Shown piece after piece: positions 10,195 through 19,705 of a DNA stretch of 64,000 bases. A model generated the notes under the pieces. That model was not told the origin of the DNA, ran no database searches, and worked only from the letters and a program-made list of their open reading frames with translations. A program made the translations under genes and the position numbers. Position 1 is the first letter of the stretch, and each line of letters begins with the position of its first letter. Source of the DNA: Glaciihabitans sp. INWT7 (GTDB lineage: Bacteria > Actinomycetota > Actinomycetes > Actinomycetales > Microbacteriaceae); assembly GCF_014217685.1 (NCBI RefSeq), contig NZ_CP043653.1:1368419-1432418 (forward strand). Direction: 5' to 3'.

Positions 10195-10801
10195 ACCGCA
10201 GGCGAAGGATCCCGCGTCCAAGGTCAGCGGCTCGGCGGTCAGCGTCAGGGCGCTCATCGCGCTGGCCCTCGTCGCGGTAGTCGTCTACAGTCTCGACCAA
10301 CTCACCAAGTTTCTCATCGTCAGCAAGCTGGCTGAGGGGGAGCAGGTGAAGGCGATCGGGGAGCTCCTGCAGTTCCACTTCGTCAAGAATTCGGGTGCGG
10401 CCTTCTCGATCGCGAGCGGGTCCACCTGGATCTTCTCCATCGCGGCATCCGCCGTCACGATCTTCATCATCGGGTTCGCGCGCCGCATCCGTTCGGTCGG
10501 CTGGGCAGTGCTGTTCGGGATGCTCCTCGGCGGCACCACCGGAAACCTCACCGACCGCCTCTTCCGGGAGCCGGGTTTCGGAGTCGGACACGTCATCGAC
10601 TTCATCCAGGTGCAAGGCTTTCCGGCGATCTTCAACATCGCGGATTCGTTCATCGTCGCGAGCATGGGGCTCTTCATCTTGCTGACGCTCCGGGGAATCG
10701 GGCTCGATGGTCGCAAGGCATCCGACCGTCATCCCGCAGTGGCGACCGAAGCCGGGGCTGACGTCTCTCACACCGATATCCACACCACCGACACCAAGTA
10801 G
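10181..10801 (+). CDS. lspA: Lipoprotein signal peptidase (signal peptidase II)
   Basis: Aspartic membrane protease that cleaves signal peptides from diacylglyceryl prolipoproteins, such as CtaC in this window. Four hydrophobic segments are visible. Catalytic Asp residues are expected in GHVIDF (D140) and FNIAD (D155), with the conserved GNLTDR nearby. The start is uncertain: TTG 10181, overlapping the divIVA end by 14 nt, is preferred; a GTG at 10151 is in the same frame. The C-terminal 25 residues are a hydrophilic extension. Confidence 0.92.
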   Translation: MAATEPQAKDPASKVSGSAVSVRALIALALVAVVVYSLDQLTKFLIVSKLAEGEQVKAIGELLQFHFVKNSGAAFSIASGSTWIFSIAASAVTIFIIGFARRIRSVGWAVLFGMLLGGTTGNLTDRLFREPGFGVGHVIDFIQVQGFPAIFNIADSFIVASMGLFILLTLRGIGLDGRKASDRHPAVATEAGADVSHTDIHTTDTK

Positions 10802-10809
10802 GCATCCCC

Positions 10810-11730
10810 ATGGAATCGCGCAGCCTCCCTGTACCGGACGGGCTCGCCGGGGAACGTGTCGACGCCGCCCTCGCGAAGCTGATGGGCTTCTCGCGCAACT
10901 TCGCCGCGGAGATCGCCGAAGCCGGGGGAGTGGTCGCCGACGGGATCACGCTGGGCAAATCCGACCGGTTGCGGGCCGAGAGCTGGCTCGAGGTCACCTG
11001 GCAGCCGAAGGTCGCCCCGTCGATCGAACCCATCGTCGTTCCCGATCTCGGCATCGTGTACGACGATGACGACATCGTGGTGGTGGACAAGCCCGTCGGC
11101 GTCGCTGCGCACCCCTCGGCGGGATGGACCGGACCGACGGTGCTGGGGGCACTGGCGGGAGCGGGATTCCGCATCTCCACCTCTGGCGCTGCGGAGCGCG
11201 CGGGAATCGTCCATCGCCTCGATGCGGGCACGAGCGGTCTCATGGTCGTGGCGAAAAGCGAGCGCGCCTACACGGAACTCAAGCGGCAGTTCCACGATCG
11301 CGAGGTCGACAAGATCTATCACGCCGTCGTTCAGGGGCATCCGGATCCGCTCTCCGGAACTATCGATGCGCCGATCGGGCGGCACCAGTCATCGAGCTGG
11401 AAGTTCGCGGTCACCTCGGACGGCAAGAACTCCGTGACCCACTACGAGACTCTCGAGGCCTTTCCCAGCGCCTCGCTGCTCGAAGTGCACCTCGAGACAG
11501 GCCGCACGCACCAGATCCGGGTTCATATGGCAGCCCAAAGGCACCCCTGCGTTGGCGACGCGATGTACGGGGCCGACCCCACGATCTCCGCGCGACTCGG
11601 CCTCACCCGGCAGTGGCTGCACGCGAAACAGCTCGGTTTCACGCACCCCGGAACGCAGGAGAGGGTGCTCTTCACGAGCGAGTATCCGGCCGACCTGCAA
11701 CACGCGCTCGACGTGCTCCGCGGCGACTGA
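10810..11730 (+). CDS. RluA/RluD family 23S rRNA pseudouridine synthase
   Basis: Converts specific uridines in 23S rRNA to pseudouridine. The N-terminal S4-like RNA-binding domain (about 1-75) precedes the catalytic domain with [16 protein letters not shown], which holds the catalytic Asp, and the C-terminal [12 protein letters not shown] motif. 306 residues fits the RluD type. The gene follows lspA by 8 nt, the standard actinobacterial lspA-rluD pairing. The exact target uridines cannot be read from the sequence. Confidence 0.93.
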   Translation: MESRSLPVPDGLAGERVDAALAKLMGFSRNFAAEIAEAGGVVADGITLGKSDRLRAESWLEVTWQPKVAPSIEPIVVPDLGIVYDDDDIVVVDKPVGVAAHPSAGWTGPTVLGALAGAGFRISTSGAAERAGIVHRLDAGTSGLMVVAKSERAYTELKRQFHDREVDKIYHAVVQGHPDPLSGTIDAPIGRHQSSSWKFAVTSDGKNSVTHYETLEAFPSASLLEVHLETGRTHQIRVHMAAQRHPCVGDAMYGADPTISARLGLTRQWLHAKQLGFTHPGTQERVLFTSEYPADLQHALDVLRGD

Positions 11731-11777
11731 CCGAGGCTTAAGCTGGATGCCCACCCCCGGTCAGTAAGGCTCAGGAA

Positions 11778-14700
11778 TTGCCCCACAGCAACGATTCATT
11801 CGTGCACCTGCACGTGCATAGCGAATATTCGATGCTCGATGGTGCCGCCCGCATCGGCCCGCTGATGAAGGCGGCTTCCGAGCAGGAGATGCCGGCCATC
11901 GCGATGACCGACCATGGCAACATGTTCGGCGCGTACGACTTCTGGAAGCAGGCGACGGCCAACGGGGTGAAGCCGATCATCGGCACCGAGGCTTACATCA
12001 CGCCCGGCACCGCGCGCCAGGACCGCACCAGGGTGAAGTGGGGTGCGAACCACCAGAACCAGGATGACGTCGGCGGTTCGGGTTCGTACACGCACATGAC
12101 ACTGCTCTCGCAGAACAACGAGGGCATGCACAACCTGTTCCGGCTCTCCTCCCTCGCCTCGATCGAGGGCTATTACTTCAAACCGCGCATGGACCGGGAG
12201 CTGCTCAGCACCTACAGCAGTGGCATCATCGCGACCACGGGATGCGTGGGAGGCGAGGTGCAGACGAGGCTCCGTCTCGGCCAGTACGAGGAGGCCCGAA
12301 AGGCCGCCGCCGACTTCCGGGACATCTTCGGCGAGGGCAATTTCTTCGCCGAGGTGATGGACCACGGCATCGATATCGAACGCCGCACCATGGAAGACCT
12401 GCTGCGGCTCGCCAAAGACCTGAACCTCCCGCTGCTGGCGACGAACGATCTCCACTACACGCACGCCCACGACTCCACCGCCCACGCGGCGCTGCTCTGC
12501 GTGCAGTCCGCGTCGACGCTCGACGACCCCAACCGCTTCAAGTTCGATTCGAACGAGTTCTACCTCAAGTCGGCCGCCGAGATGCGGCACCTGTTCCGCG
12601 ACCATCCCGAGGCCTGCGACAACACGCTCCTCATCGCAGAGCGGTGCGACGTGACCTTCGAACACCGCAACCTCATGCCGCGCTTCCCGGTGCCCGAGGG
12701 GGAGACCGAAGCCACCTGGTTCGAGAAGGAGGTGAACGCTGGCATGCTGCGGCGCTTCCACAATGCGCCGTCGGAGGCGCACCTCGCCCAGGCGAAGTAC
12801 GAGGTAGACGTGATCAAGCAGATGGGATTCCCCGGCTACTTCCTCGTCGTGGCGGACTTCATCACCTGGGCGAAGGCGCAAGGCATCCGGGTCGGGCCGG
12901 GGCGCGGATCCGCTGCCGGCTCCATGGCCTCCTACGCGATGGGCATCACCGAACTCGACCCGCTGGCGCACGGCCTCATCTTCGAGCGGTTCCTCAATCC
13001 CGAGCGCGTGTCGATGCCCGATGTGGATGTCGACTTCGACGATCGGCGACGCGGCGAGGTCATCCGTTATGTCACCGAGAAGTACGGCGACGACCGGGTC
13101 GCGCAGATCGTCACCTACGGCACGATCAAGGCGAAGCAGGCCCTCAAGGACTCGGCCAGAGTGCTCGGGATGCCTTACGCGGTGGGCGAGAAGCTCACGA
13201 AGGCGATGCCCCCGGCCATCATGGGCAAGGACATCACCCTCAGCGAGGTGCTCGACAAGGCCGCCCCACGCTGGAAGGAGGCCGCAGACTTCCGTGCCGT
13301 GCTCGAGACCGACCGGGATGCCGCGACGGTCTTCGAGACCGCGCAGGGCATCGAGAACCTCAAGCGCCAGTGGGGAGTGCACGCCGCGGGAGTGATCCTC
13401 TCGGCAGAGCCGCTCATCGACGTGCTGCCGATCATGAAGCGTGAAGACGACGGCGCGATCATCACCCAGTTCGACCAGCCGCCGCTCGAGTCCCTCGGGC
13501 TCATCAAGATGGACTTCCTCGGGCTCCGCAACCTCACCGTCATCGAAGACGCGCTGCGGATGATCGAGAGGAACACCGGCTCCAAACTCGTGATCGAAGA
13601 CCTCGACCTCGATGCCGACCAGAAGACGTACGACCTGCTGGCCCGCGGCGACACGCTCGGCGTGTTCCAGTTGGACGGCGGGCCGATGCGCTCGCTGCTC
13701 AAGCAGCTCAAACCGACGAACTTCGAAGACATCTCTGCGGTGATCGCCCTGTACCGGCCCGGCCCCATGGGAATGAACTCCCACACCAACTACGCGCTGC
13801 GCAAGAACGGCCTGCAGACGATCGACGCGATCCATCCCGAGCTCGCGGAGCCGCTGCGGGAGAGTCTCGGCATCACCTACGGTCTCATCGTCTACCAGGA
13901 GCAGGTGATGTCGGTCGCCCAGAAGGTGGCCGGGTTCACCCTGGGACAGGCCGACGTGCTCCGGCGGGCGATGGGCAAGAAGAAGAAGTCGGAGCTCGAC
14001 AAGCAGTACGCCGACTTCGAGGCCGGTATGACCGGCAACGGCTACAGTGCCCAGGCGGTGAAGGTGCTCTGGGACACCCTGATGCCCTTCGCCGACTACG
14101 CCTTCAACAAGGCCCACAGCGCCGGCTACGGCGTGCTGAGCTACTGGACCGCCTACCTCAAGGCCAACCATCCCGCCGAATACATGGCGGCGCTCCTCAC
14201 CAGCGTCGGAGACTCGAAAGACAAGCTCGGGATGTACCTGAGCGAGTGCCGCCGCATGGGCATCCGGGTGCTTGCCCCGGACGTGAACGAGTCGAGCGGA
14301 GACTTCACCGCGGTGCCCAATGAGGCGGGGGTGGGCGACATCCGCTTCGGTCTCGGCGCGATCCGCAATGTCGGAACCAACGTCGTCGAAGCGATCGCGA
14401 AGTCCAGGGAGGAGAAGGGCCGCTTCGAGTCCTTCCACGACTTCCTTCGCAAAGTGCCGATCCAGGTCGCCAACAAGCGCACGGTGGAATCGCTCATCAA
14501 GTCCGGCGCCTTCGATTCCACCCGGGCGACCCGACGGGCGCTCCTGGAGATCCACGAGGATGCCATCGACTCCGCCGTGAGCGACAAGCGGGCCGAGGCC
14601 AACGGACAGGTCGGGTTCGACTTCGACAGCCTCTGGGATGAACCGCAGGCCGTGAACCGGGTGCCCGATCGCCCCGAGTGGTCGAAGCGCGACAAGCTCG

Positions 14701-15314
14701 CGTTCGAGCGCGAGATGCTCGGGCTCTACGTGTCTGATCATCCGCTCGCCGGTCTCGAGCTCCAGCTGGCGAAGCTCGCCGGTTCGACGATCACCGACGT
14801 TCTCGCCGGAGAGGTCGCCGGAGACGGGGAACACGTGACAGTCGCCGGTCTGATCACCTCTGTGCAGCATCGCACGGCTCGAAATTCCGGCAACCAGTAC
14901 GGGCTCATCACCGTCGAGGACTTCGCGGGGGAGATCACGGTGATGTTCCTGGGCAAGGCATATCAGGAGTTCTCACCCGCGCTCACCAACGATGCCATCG
15001 TCGTCGTTCGCGGACGGGTCAGCATGCGCGACGACGGAATGAACCTGCACGCGTCGAGCATGTTCACGCCCGACCTCGGCCAGAGCCTCGGTTCGGGACC
15101 GCTCACTATCTCGATGCCGGAATTCCGGGCGACGACGGATGTGGTGACGCAGTTGAACGACGTGCTCATCCGGCACTCCGGCGACACCGAGGTGCGGCTC
15201 AAGCTCGTCAAGGGCGAGACCGCGCGGGTGTTCGAGATCCCGTTCCCGGTCTCGGTCAATGCCGACCTCTACGGCGAGCTCAAGTCGCTCCTCGGTCCGA
15301 ACTGCGTGGTCTGA
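11778..15314 (+). CDS. dnaE: DNA polymerase III alpha subunit
   Basis: Replicative polymerase catalytic subunit, 1178 residues. The N-terminal PHP domain opens with FVHLHVHSEYSMLDGA; the polymerase core carries PDVDVDFDDRRRGEVI with the catalytic Asp residues and GRGSAAGS; the helix-hairpin-helix and an OB-fold (about 1020-1110) follow. TTG 11778 is chosen because the PHP motif begins about 10 residues later; the ribosome site is weak. It follows rluD by 47 bp, a common actinobacterial order. A second frame of about 1000 codons on the other strand is a compositional shadow. Confidence 0.97.
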   Translation: MPHSNDSFVHLHVHSEYSMLDGAARIGPLMKAASEQEMPAIAMTDHGNMFGAYDFWKQATANGVKPIIGTEAYITPGTARQDRTRVKWGANHQNQDDVGGSGSYTHMTLLSQNNEGMHNLFRLSSLASIEGYYFKPRMDRELLSTYSSGIIATTGCVGGEVQTRLRLGQYEEARKAAADFRDIFGEGNFFAEVMDHGIDIERRTMEDLLRLAKDLNLPLLATNDLHYTHAHDSTAHAALLCVQSASTLDDPNRFKFDSNEFYLKSAAEMRHLFRDHPEACDNTLLIAERCDVTFEHRNLMPRFPVPEGETEATWFEKEVNAGMLRRFHNAPSEAHLAQAKYEVDVIKQMGFPGYFLVVADFITWAKAQGIRVGPGRGSAAGSMASYAMGITELDPLAHGLIFERFLNPERVSMPDVDVDFDDRRRGEVIRYVTEKYGDDRVAQIVTYGTIKAKQALKDSARVLGMPYAVGEKLTKAMPPAIMGKDITLSEVLDKAAPRWKEAADFRAVLETDRDAATVFETAQGIENLKRQWGVHAAGVILSAEPLIDVLPIMKREDDGAIITQFDQPPLESLGLIKMDFLGLRNLTVIEDALRMIERNTGSKLVIEDLDLDADQKTYDLLARGDTLGVFQLDGGPMRSLLKQLKPTNFEDISAVIALYRPGPMGMNSHTNYALRKNGLQTIDAIHPELAEPLRESLGITYGLIVYQEQVMSVAQKVAGFTLGQADVLRRAMGKKKKSELDKQYADFEAGMTGNGYSAQAVKVLWDTLMPFADYAFNKAHSAGYGVLSYWTAYLKANHPAEYMAALLTSVGDSKDKLGMYLSECRRMGIRVLAPDVNESSGDFTAVPNEAGVGDIRFGLGAIRNVGTNVVEAIAKSREEKGRFESFHDFLRKVPIQVANKRTVESLIKSGAFDSTRATRRALLEIHEDAIDSAVSDKRAEANGQVGFDFDSLWDEPQAVNRVPDRPEWSKRDKLAFEREMLGLYVSDHPLAGLELQLAKLAGSTITDVLAGEVAGDGEHVTVAGLITSVQHRTARNSGNQYGLITVEDFAGEITVMFLGKAYQEFSPALTNDAIVVVRGRVSMRDDGMNLHASSMFTPDLGQSLGSGPLTISMPEFRATTDVVTQLNDVLIRHSGDTEVRLKLVKGETARVFEIPFPVSVNADLYGELKSLLGPNCVV

Positions 15315-15326
15315 CCGCTCGGTCGA

Positions 15327-15962
15327 CTAGGGCTGCAGCACGATCGGCGGGTAGCTGATGCGGGTGGAATACCAGTTCCAGCGACCGCCGGCCGTCTGCT
15401 CGATGTAGGCGTAGACGGGCTGGGTCGCTGGCAGGTTCGAGTAGACGATCGAGATCGACTGGGTTCCGTTCACCACCCGGGTGCCGAGGCCGGACACGCC
15501 GGGCAGGAACGACAGCCCCTGAACTGTGAAGGTGACGGGCCCCGAGGTCTCCACGGCGAAGGAGATCACATAGGTCGCTGGCGACGTCGCCCCGTAGGCG
15601 CCGGGCTCGAAGTGCACCTGGGCAGTGGGATTGCGGCTCGGGGTCAGGGCGCGCTCGAAGCCCGCGTAGGGGGTCGCCGCATCCGTCTGCACGATCGTGG
15701 GCATGATCAGCGTGGTGTTGGTGCGCCCGAGCCCGATGGTCTTGGTGGGGCTGAGGGTGTCGATGGTGCGGAACCAGAGGTGCCAGGGAATGTAGCGATT
15801 CGACGGCGTGTAGGGGAGGGCCACATCGCGCAGGTCGAGTGTGTCGGCGAACGAGTCGACATCGGCCGAGGTCCGGTCGAATCGGGTGTGATCGAGCTCG
15901 GTGCGGTCGAGTTCGGTGTGGTCGAGATCCGGGGTCTCGGCGCGGGAATCGATGGTGGTCAT
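15327..15962 (-). CDS. Hypothetical protein with 5-residue N-terminal repeats
   Basis: I do not recognise this 211-residue protein. There is no signal peptide or transmembrane helix. The N-terminus has an Asp/Thr-rich repeat (DHTEL/DRTEL, DHTRF, about residues 13-32) coded by four 15-bp units. The rest looks like a beta-rich domain with many Thr, Ser, Val and aromatic residues, ending RWNWYSTRISYPPIVLQP. ATG 15962 has GAGGAG 7 nt upstream, so it is probably expressed. It converges on dnaE with only 12 bp between stops. Confidence 0.72.
   Translation of the reverse strand: MTTIDSRAETPDLDHTELDRTELDHTRFDRTSADVDSFADTLDLRDVALPYTPSNRYIPWHLWFRTIDTLSPTKTIGLGRTNTTLIMPTIVQTDAATPYAGFERALTPSRNPTAQVHFEPGAYGATSPATYVISFAVETSGPVTFTVQGLSFLPGVSGLGTRVVNGTQSISIVYSNLPATQPVYAYIEQTAGGRWNWYSTRISYPPIVLQP
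15871..15930 (-). repeat. 15-bp tandem repeat, 4 units, 5' end of the hypothetical gene
   Basis: Four adjacent 15-bp units (plus-strand consensus GTGYGGTCGAGYTCG) starting at 15871, 15886, 15901 and 15916. The unit keeps the reading frame and gives the (D)HTELDRTEL-type repeat. Sequence is unrelated to the other 15-bp arrays. Confidence 0.88.
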
Positions 15963-16028
15963 GGAATGCTCCTCAGTGACGGGACTGATTTATCCCGGTA
16001 CCACCAAGGAGCACACTGCCCCGGATCA

Positions 16029-16056
16029 GATACACCCCGGGGGATACACCCCGGGG
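16029..16056. promoter_or_regulatory. Direct repeat of GATACACCCCGGGG upstream of the hypothetical gene
   Basis: Two exact, adjacent 14-bp copies, each containing the palindrome CCCCGGGG. They lie 66 bp before the start of the minus-strand gene at 15962 and just after the stop of the flavin reductase gene. A tandem regulator site for the former gene is plausible; no regulator is identified. Confidence 0.5.
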
Positions 16057-16074
16057 GAAAGGGCAACGCGCCGA

Positions 16075-16593
16075 CTAGACGGTCTCGCCGGGCTTCAGGT
16101 AGGTGCGCTCGTGATAGAGCAGCGCGGCATCCGGTTCCCCCAGGGCGCCTTCTTCTACCTGCACCACGACCACGACGTTGTTGGCGACGGGGAAGCGCTC
16201 CACGATGCGCCCGACCATCCACGAGGTGACGCCCTCGAGGATAGGGAGGCCGTGCGGCCCCGGCGCCCAGTGATCGCCTTCGAAGCGCAGGTCGTGGTCC
16301 CCGGACATCCGCTCCGCCAGGTGGCGCGTCCGCGCCCCCATGGTCTGGATGGCCACCCAGTCCGTGCCGGCGACGGCGGGCCAGGCGCTGGCCACCTTCG
16401 CCATGTTGAAGGTCGCCAGCGGCGGCACGGCGGCGAGAGAGGCGAGGGATGTCGCGGTGAATCCGACGGGCTTGCCCTCCGGAGTGAGGGCGGTGATCAC
16501 GACGACACCGGCCGCATGTCGGCGGAACGCGTGCTTGAACGCGGCGAGACCGTCCGGCTCTTCCGGTGTGACCACGGGCGCTTTCTCATCCAT
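16075..16593 (-). CDS. Flavin reductase family protein (FMN-binding split barrel)
   Basis: A 172-residue short-chain flavin reductase-like protein of the HpaC/DIM6 type, which uses NAD(P)H to reduce free flavin for a partner oxygenase, or acts as an oxidoreductase itself. Motifs: FRRHAAGVVVITA near the N-terminus, the FMN-loop GFTATSLASLAAVPPLATFNM, and the GVTSWMVGRIVERF dimer strand. No partner monooxygenase is adjacent, so its substrate context is unknown. Confidence 0.85.
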   Translation of the reverse strand: MDEKAPVVTPEEPDGLAAFKHAFRRHAAGVVVITALTPEGKPVGFTATSLASLAAVPPLATFNMAKVASAWPAVAGTDWVAIQTMGARTRHLAERMSGDHDLRFEGDHWAPGPHGLPILEGVTSWMVGRIVERFPVANNVVVVVQVEEGALGEPDAALLYHERTYLKPGETV

Positions 16594-16673
16594 ACGGCTA
16601 TCAATTCTGTGTCGACTGGCGATATTCCCCCGGCGGTCGGGTGACTCCCACGAAGGTGCCAGAGAGGGTCCCC

Positions 16674-16679
16674 TAGGAT
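16674..16679 (+). promoter_or_regulatory. -10 box TAGGAT before hisD
   Basis: TAGGAT ends 9 nt before the hisD ATG with no ribosome site in between, consistent with a leaderless transcript. Confidence 0.5.
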
Positions 16680-16688
16680 TGGCTCGCC

Positions 16689-17999
16689 ATGATCCAGACC
16701 ATTGACCTTCGGGGACTTAAGCCTAGCCGCGCCGAATTGCTCGCCCTCGTTCCGAGGTCACTAACCGACGTAAACGCCGCGTCGGCGATCGCGCAAGAGC
16801 TCATCTCCGACGTGCGAGAGCGGGGCGAGGAGGCCATTCTCGACCAGGCCGAACGGTTCGACGGCGCGCGCCCGGCGCTCGTGCGTCAGGATGTCGCGCA
16901 CATCTCGGCGGCCGTGCGAGCCCTCAGCGTTCCGGTGCGCGACGCGCTCGAAGAGGCGATCGTGCGCGTGCGTGCGGCCTCGGAGGCCCAGCTGCCCTCG
17001 CCGCGTGTGACCACTCTCGGGCCCGGCGCCGAGGTCATCCAGCGCTGGAGCCCGGTTGCCCGCGTCGGCCTGTACGTGCCCGGCGGCAAGGCCGTGTACC
17101 CCTCGAGCGTCGTCATGAACGTGGTGCCCGCGCAGGTCGCGGGGGTGTCTTCCGTGGCGCTCGCCTCGCCGGCGCAGCGACAGTTCGACGGAGACATCCA
17201 CCCCACCATCCTCGGAGCGGCAGGGCTTCTCGGCATCGACGAGGTCTACGCCATGGGCGGTGCCGGTGCGATCGGCGCCTTCGCCTGGGGGGTTCCCGGT
17301 CTCAGCCTCGATCCCGTCCAGGTGATCACCGGCCCGGGCAATGTCTACGTGGCCGCGGCCAAGCGCATCGTGCGCGGCCAGGTCGGAATCGACTCCGAGG
17401 CCGGGCCGACAGAGATCCTGGTGATCGCGGATGCCACCGCCGATCCGTTCCTCGTCGCGACCGACCTGATCAGCCAGGCCGAGCACGACGAACTCGCCGC
17501 CGCGGTGCTGGTCACGGACTCGGTGGACCTCGCCGACCGCGTGCAGGAGCAGCTCCTCAGGCTCGCCCCCCTCACGCCGCACAGCTCTCGCGTCGACATC
17601 TCGCTTCGTGGCGTGCAGTCGGCGGTCGTGCTCGTCGACAACATGGTGGCCGCCGCGGCCTTCAGCAACGTCTATGGGCCGGAGCACCTCGAGATCCAGA
17701 CGGCCGACCCCGGCCAGGTGCTCGATCTCATCGAGAGCGCCGGCGCGATCTTCCTCGGAGCGCACTCGCCCGTGAGCCTCGGCGACTACCTCGCCGGGTC
17801 GAACCACGTGCTCCCCACCGGAGGGCAGGCGAGATTCACGCCCGGTCTCGGTGCCTACACCTTCCTGCGCCCCCAGCAGGTGATCCGCTACGACCGCGAC
17901 GCACTCAAAGCCGTGGGAGACAGGGTGGTCGCGCTGGCGACCGCCGAAGACCTGCCTGCGCACGCCGCCGCGATCACCGCGCGGTTCGCCGGACAGTAG
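16689..17999 (+). CDS. hisD: Histidinol dehydrogenase
   Basis: Zinc enzyme that oxidises L-histidinol to L-histidine through histidinal, using two NAD. Family motifs: [28 protein letters not shown], the AGPTEILV loop, EHLEIQ with the general-base region and the C-terminal GLGAYTFLR. 436 residues is normal. No other his gene is adjacent, although histidine operons usually begin with hisD; the next gene is nrdR. Cytoplasmic homodimer by family knowledge. Confidence 0.96.
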   Translation: MIQTIDLRGLKPSRAELLALVPRSLTDVNAASAIAQELISDVRERGEEAILDQAERFDGARPALVRQDVAHISAAVRALSVPVRDALEEAIVRVRAASEAQLPSPRVTTLGPGAEVIQRWSPVARVGLYVPGGKAVYPSSVVMNVVPAQVAGVSSVALASPAQRQFDGDIHPTILGAAGLLGIDEVYAMGGAGAIGAFAWGVPGLSLDPVQVITGPGNVYVAAAKRIVRGQVGIDSEAGPTEILVIADATADPFLVATDLISQAEHDELAAAVLVTDSVDLADRVQEQLLRLAPLTPHSSRVDISLRGVQSAVVLVDNMVAAAAFSNVYGPEHLEIQTADPGQVLDLIESAGAIFLGAHSPVSLGDYLAGSNHVLPTGGQARFTPGLGAYTFLRPQQVIRYDRDALKAVGDRVVALATAEDLPAHAAAITARFAGQ

Positions 18000-18027
18000 C
18001 CAACGCCGCGAGCGAGCCTCGGCGCGG

Positions 18028-18033
18028 TATCCT
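18028..18033 (+). promoter_or_regulatory. -10 box TATCCT before nrdR
   Basis: TATCCT is 9 nt before the nrdR ATG, and no Shine-Dalgarno sequence is present; leaderless initiation is likely. Confidence 0.45.
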
Positions 18034-18042
18034 GTCAGCACC

Positions 18043-18516
18043 ATGTTCTGCCCCTTCTGCAGGTATCCCGATTCCCGTGTCATCGACTCGCGCACGAGCG
18101 ACGACGGCATGTCGATCCGCCGTCGCCGCCAGTGTCCGGACTGCGGCCGACGCTTCTCCACCACCGAGACCGCGAGTCTCAACGTCGTGAAGCGCAGCGG
18201 CGTCGTGCAGCCCTTCAGCCGGGAGAAAATCGTCTCCGGCGTGCGCAAAGCCTGCCAGGGCCGACCGGTCACCGATACGGATCTGGCGATGCTCGCCCAG
18301 CGGGTCGAGGAGACGATTCGTGCCACCGGCGCGTCCCAGGTGGATGCGAACGACATCGGACTCGCGATCCTGCCTCCACTGCGAGAGCTCGACGAGGTCG
18401 CCTACCTGCGCTTCGCCAGCGTCTATCAGGGGTTCGACTCCCTCGAGGACTTCGAGGCGGCCATCACCCTCCTCCGGGTCGAACACGACGCCGCAGCCGA
18501 GGTCACCGAGAACTGA
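18043..18516 (+). CDS. nrdR: Transcriptional repressor NrdR
   Basis: Zinc-finger/ATP-cone repressor of ribonucleotide reductase genes; it senses ATP/dATP. Four cysteines in CPFC (residues 3-6) and CPDC (31-34) form the zinc ribbon, followed by RFSTTE and an ATP-cone (about 46-136) containing [16 protein letters not shown]. 157 residues is the family length. No nrd gene or NrdR box is seen in the window, so it acts in trans. Confidence 0.96.
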   Translation: MFCPFCRYPDSRVIDSRTSDDGMSIRRRRQCPDCGRRFSTTETASLNVVKRSGVVQPFSREKIVSGVRKACQGRPVTDTDLAMLAQRVEETIRATGASQVDANDIGLAILPPLRELDEVAYLRFASVYQGFDSLEDFEAAITLLRVEHDAAAEVTEN

Positions 18517-18534
18517 TGGCGGCCGCCGGGCCGG

Positions 18535-18540
18535 TAGCCT
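18535..18540 (+). promoter_or_regulatory. -10 box TAGCCT before pyrD
   Basis: TAGCCT ends 9 nt before the pyrD ATG, with no ribosome site; leaderless start inferred. Confidence 0.45.
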
Positions 18541-18549
18541 GAACCTGGC

Positions 18550-19578
18550 ATGTATCGACTACTCTTCAGGCTCGTCCTCACCCGGCTCGATCCGGAGACC
18601 GCGCACCACCTCGCGTTCGACGTGATCCGCTGGCTTCCTCGCATCGGACTCGGCGCTATCCTCCGACGACTCAGTCGTCCCGGCCCGTCCCTCGCGGTCG
18701 AGACCCTTGGCCTGAGATTCGGCTCACCTTTCGGCGTCGCCGCCGGTTTCGACAAGGACGGCCGAGCAATCCAGGGCCTCGGCCAGCTCGGATTCGGCCA
18801 CGTTGAGGTTGGCACCATAACGGCGATCGCGCAGCCGGGAAACGAGCGTCCGCGCCTGTTCCGGCTGATTCGCGACAACGCGGTGATCAACCGCATGGGC
18901 TTCAACAATCGGGGAGCGGCGGATGCGGCACCTCGATTCGCGCGCGAGCTGGCCCGCGGCATCCGTCCGGTCATCGGCGCGAATATCGGAAAGAGCCGCG
19001 TCGTCGATGTGGATGACGCGATCGCCGACTATCTCGTCAGCGCACGCCTGCTGGCGCCGGTGAGCGACTACCTCGCGGTGAACGTGAGTTCCCCGAACAC
19101 TCCGGGTTTGCGCGGACTGCAGGAGCTCGACAAGCTCACCCCCCTGCTCACCGCCGTGAACGCCGCCGCGGGAGACACCCCCGTGCTCGTGAAGATCGCG
19201 CCGGACCTCACCGACGACCAGGTGCGGCGAATCGCTGAACTCGCGGTGGAACTCGGCCTCGCCGGCATCATCGCCACAAACACGACCCTGTCCCGTGACG
19301 GGCTGGTGACAGATGCTGCGATCGTCGAGGCTGCAGGAGCGGGAGGGCTCTCCGGCGCTCCCCTCGCCGGCCGATCGATCGCGGTGCTCCGCATCATCCG
19401 CACCGCCGTGCCGGAGGACTTCTGCGTGATCTCCGTCGGGGGAGTGGACACCGCCGCGGACGTAGCAGAACGCCTCGCCGCCGGTGCGACCCTCGTGCAG
19501 GGCTACACCGCGTTCCTCTACCGTGGGCCACTCTGGGCGCGGTCGATCAACCGCGGGTTGGCGAAGCTCGGCCGCTGA
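18550..19578 (+). CDS. pyrD: Dihydroorotate dehydrogenase, quinone-dependent (class 2)
   Basis: Oxidises dihydroorotate to orotate in pyrimidine synthesis and passes electrons to the membrane quinone pool. The N-terminal helix segment (about 1-40) that anchors class 2 enzymes to the membrane is present, and the catalytic base is the Ser of NVSSPNTPGLRG. FMN-binding motifs GFDKDG, NRMGFNN and the C-terminal LVQGYTAFLYRGP are present. The last codons and stop lie inside a repeat tract (GCCGCTGAG units), so the 3' end may vary between strains. Confidence 0.95.
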   Translation: MYRLLFRLVLTRLDPETAHHLAFDVIRWLPRIGLGAILRRLSRPGPSLAVETLGLRFGSPFGVAAGFDKDGRAIQGLGQLGFGHVEVGTITAIAQPGNERPRLFRLIRDNAVINRMGFNNRGAADAAPRFARELARGIRPVIGANIGKSRVVDVDDAIADYLVSARLLAPVSDYLAVNVSSPNTPGLRGLQELDKLTPLLTAVNAAAGDTPVLVKIAPDLTDDQVRRIAELAVELGLAGIIATNTTLSRDGLVTDAAIVEAAGAGGLSGAPLAGRSIAVLRIIRTAVPEDFCVISVGGVDTAADVAERLAAGATLVQGYTAFLYRGPLWARSINRGLAKLGR

Positions 19579-19655
19579 GCCGAATGCCGCTGAGCCGCTG
19601 AGGCGAATGCCGCTGAGCCGAAACGAGCCGCTGAGGCGAACGCGGCTGAGGCCGC
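19571..19655. repeat. GCCGCTGAGSCGAAT repeat spanning the pyrD stop codon
   Basis: Five imperfect units based on GCCGCTGAGSCGAAT, spaced 15, 23, 18 and 15 bp. The first unit contains the final pyrD codons (GGC CGC TGA). The 23-bp spacing is a 15-bp unit with an internal 8-bp duplication. It adjoins the larger hairpin repeat tract that follows. Confidence 0.8.
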
Positions 19656-19705
19656 ATTCCACCGGGCCGCGTTCCGCCGAACGCTGCCGGCGCGATATCC
19701 GCCGC

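Noticed and set aside
11796-14870. Open frame of 1024 codons antisense to dnaE
   Set aside because: It lies opposite a clear DnaE, is rich in Arg, Gly, Val and His in the way of GC-rich shadow frames, and has no recognisable domain.
16029-16056. GATACACCCCGGGG tandem as a terminator of the flavin reductase gene
   Set aside because: CCCCGGGG palindromes are too short for a stem with a loop and no T-run follows; a regulatory site is more likely.
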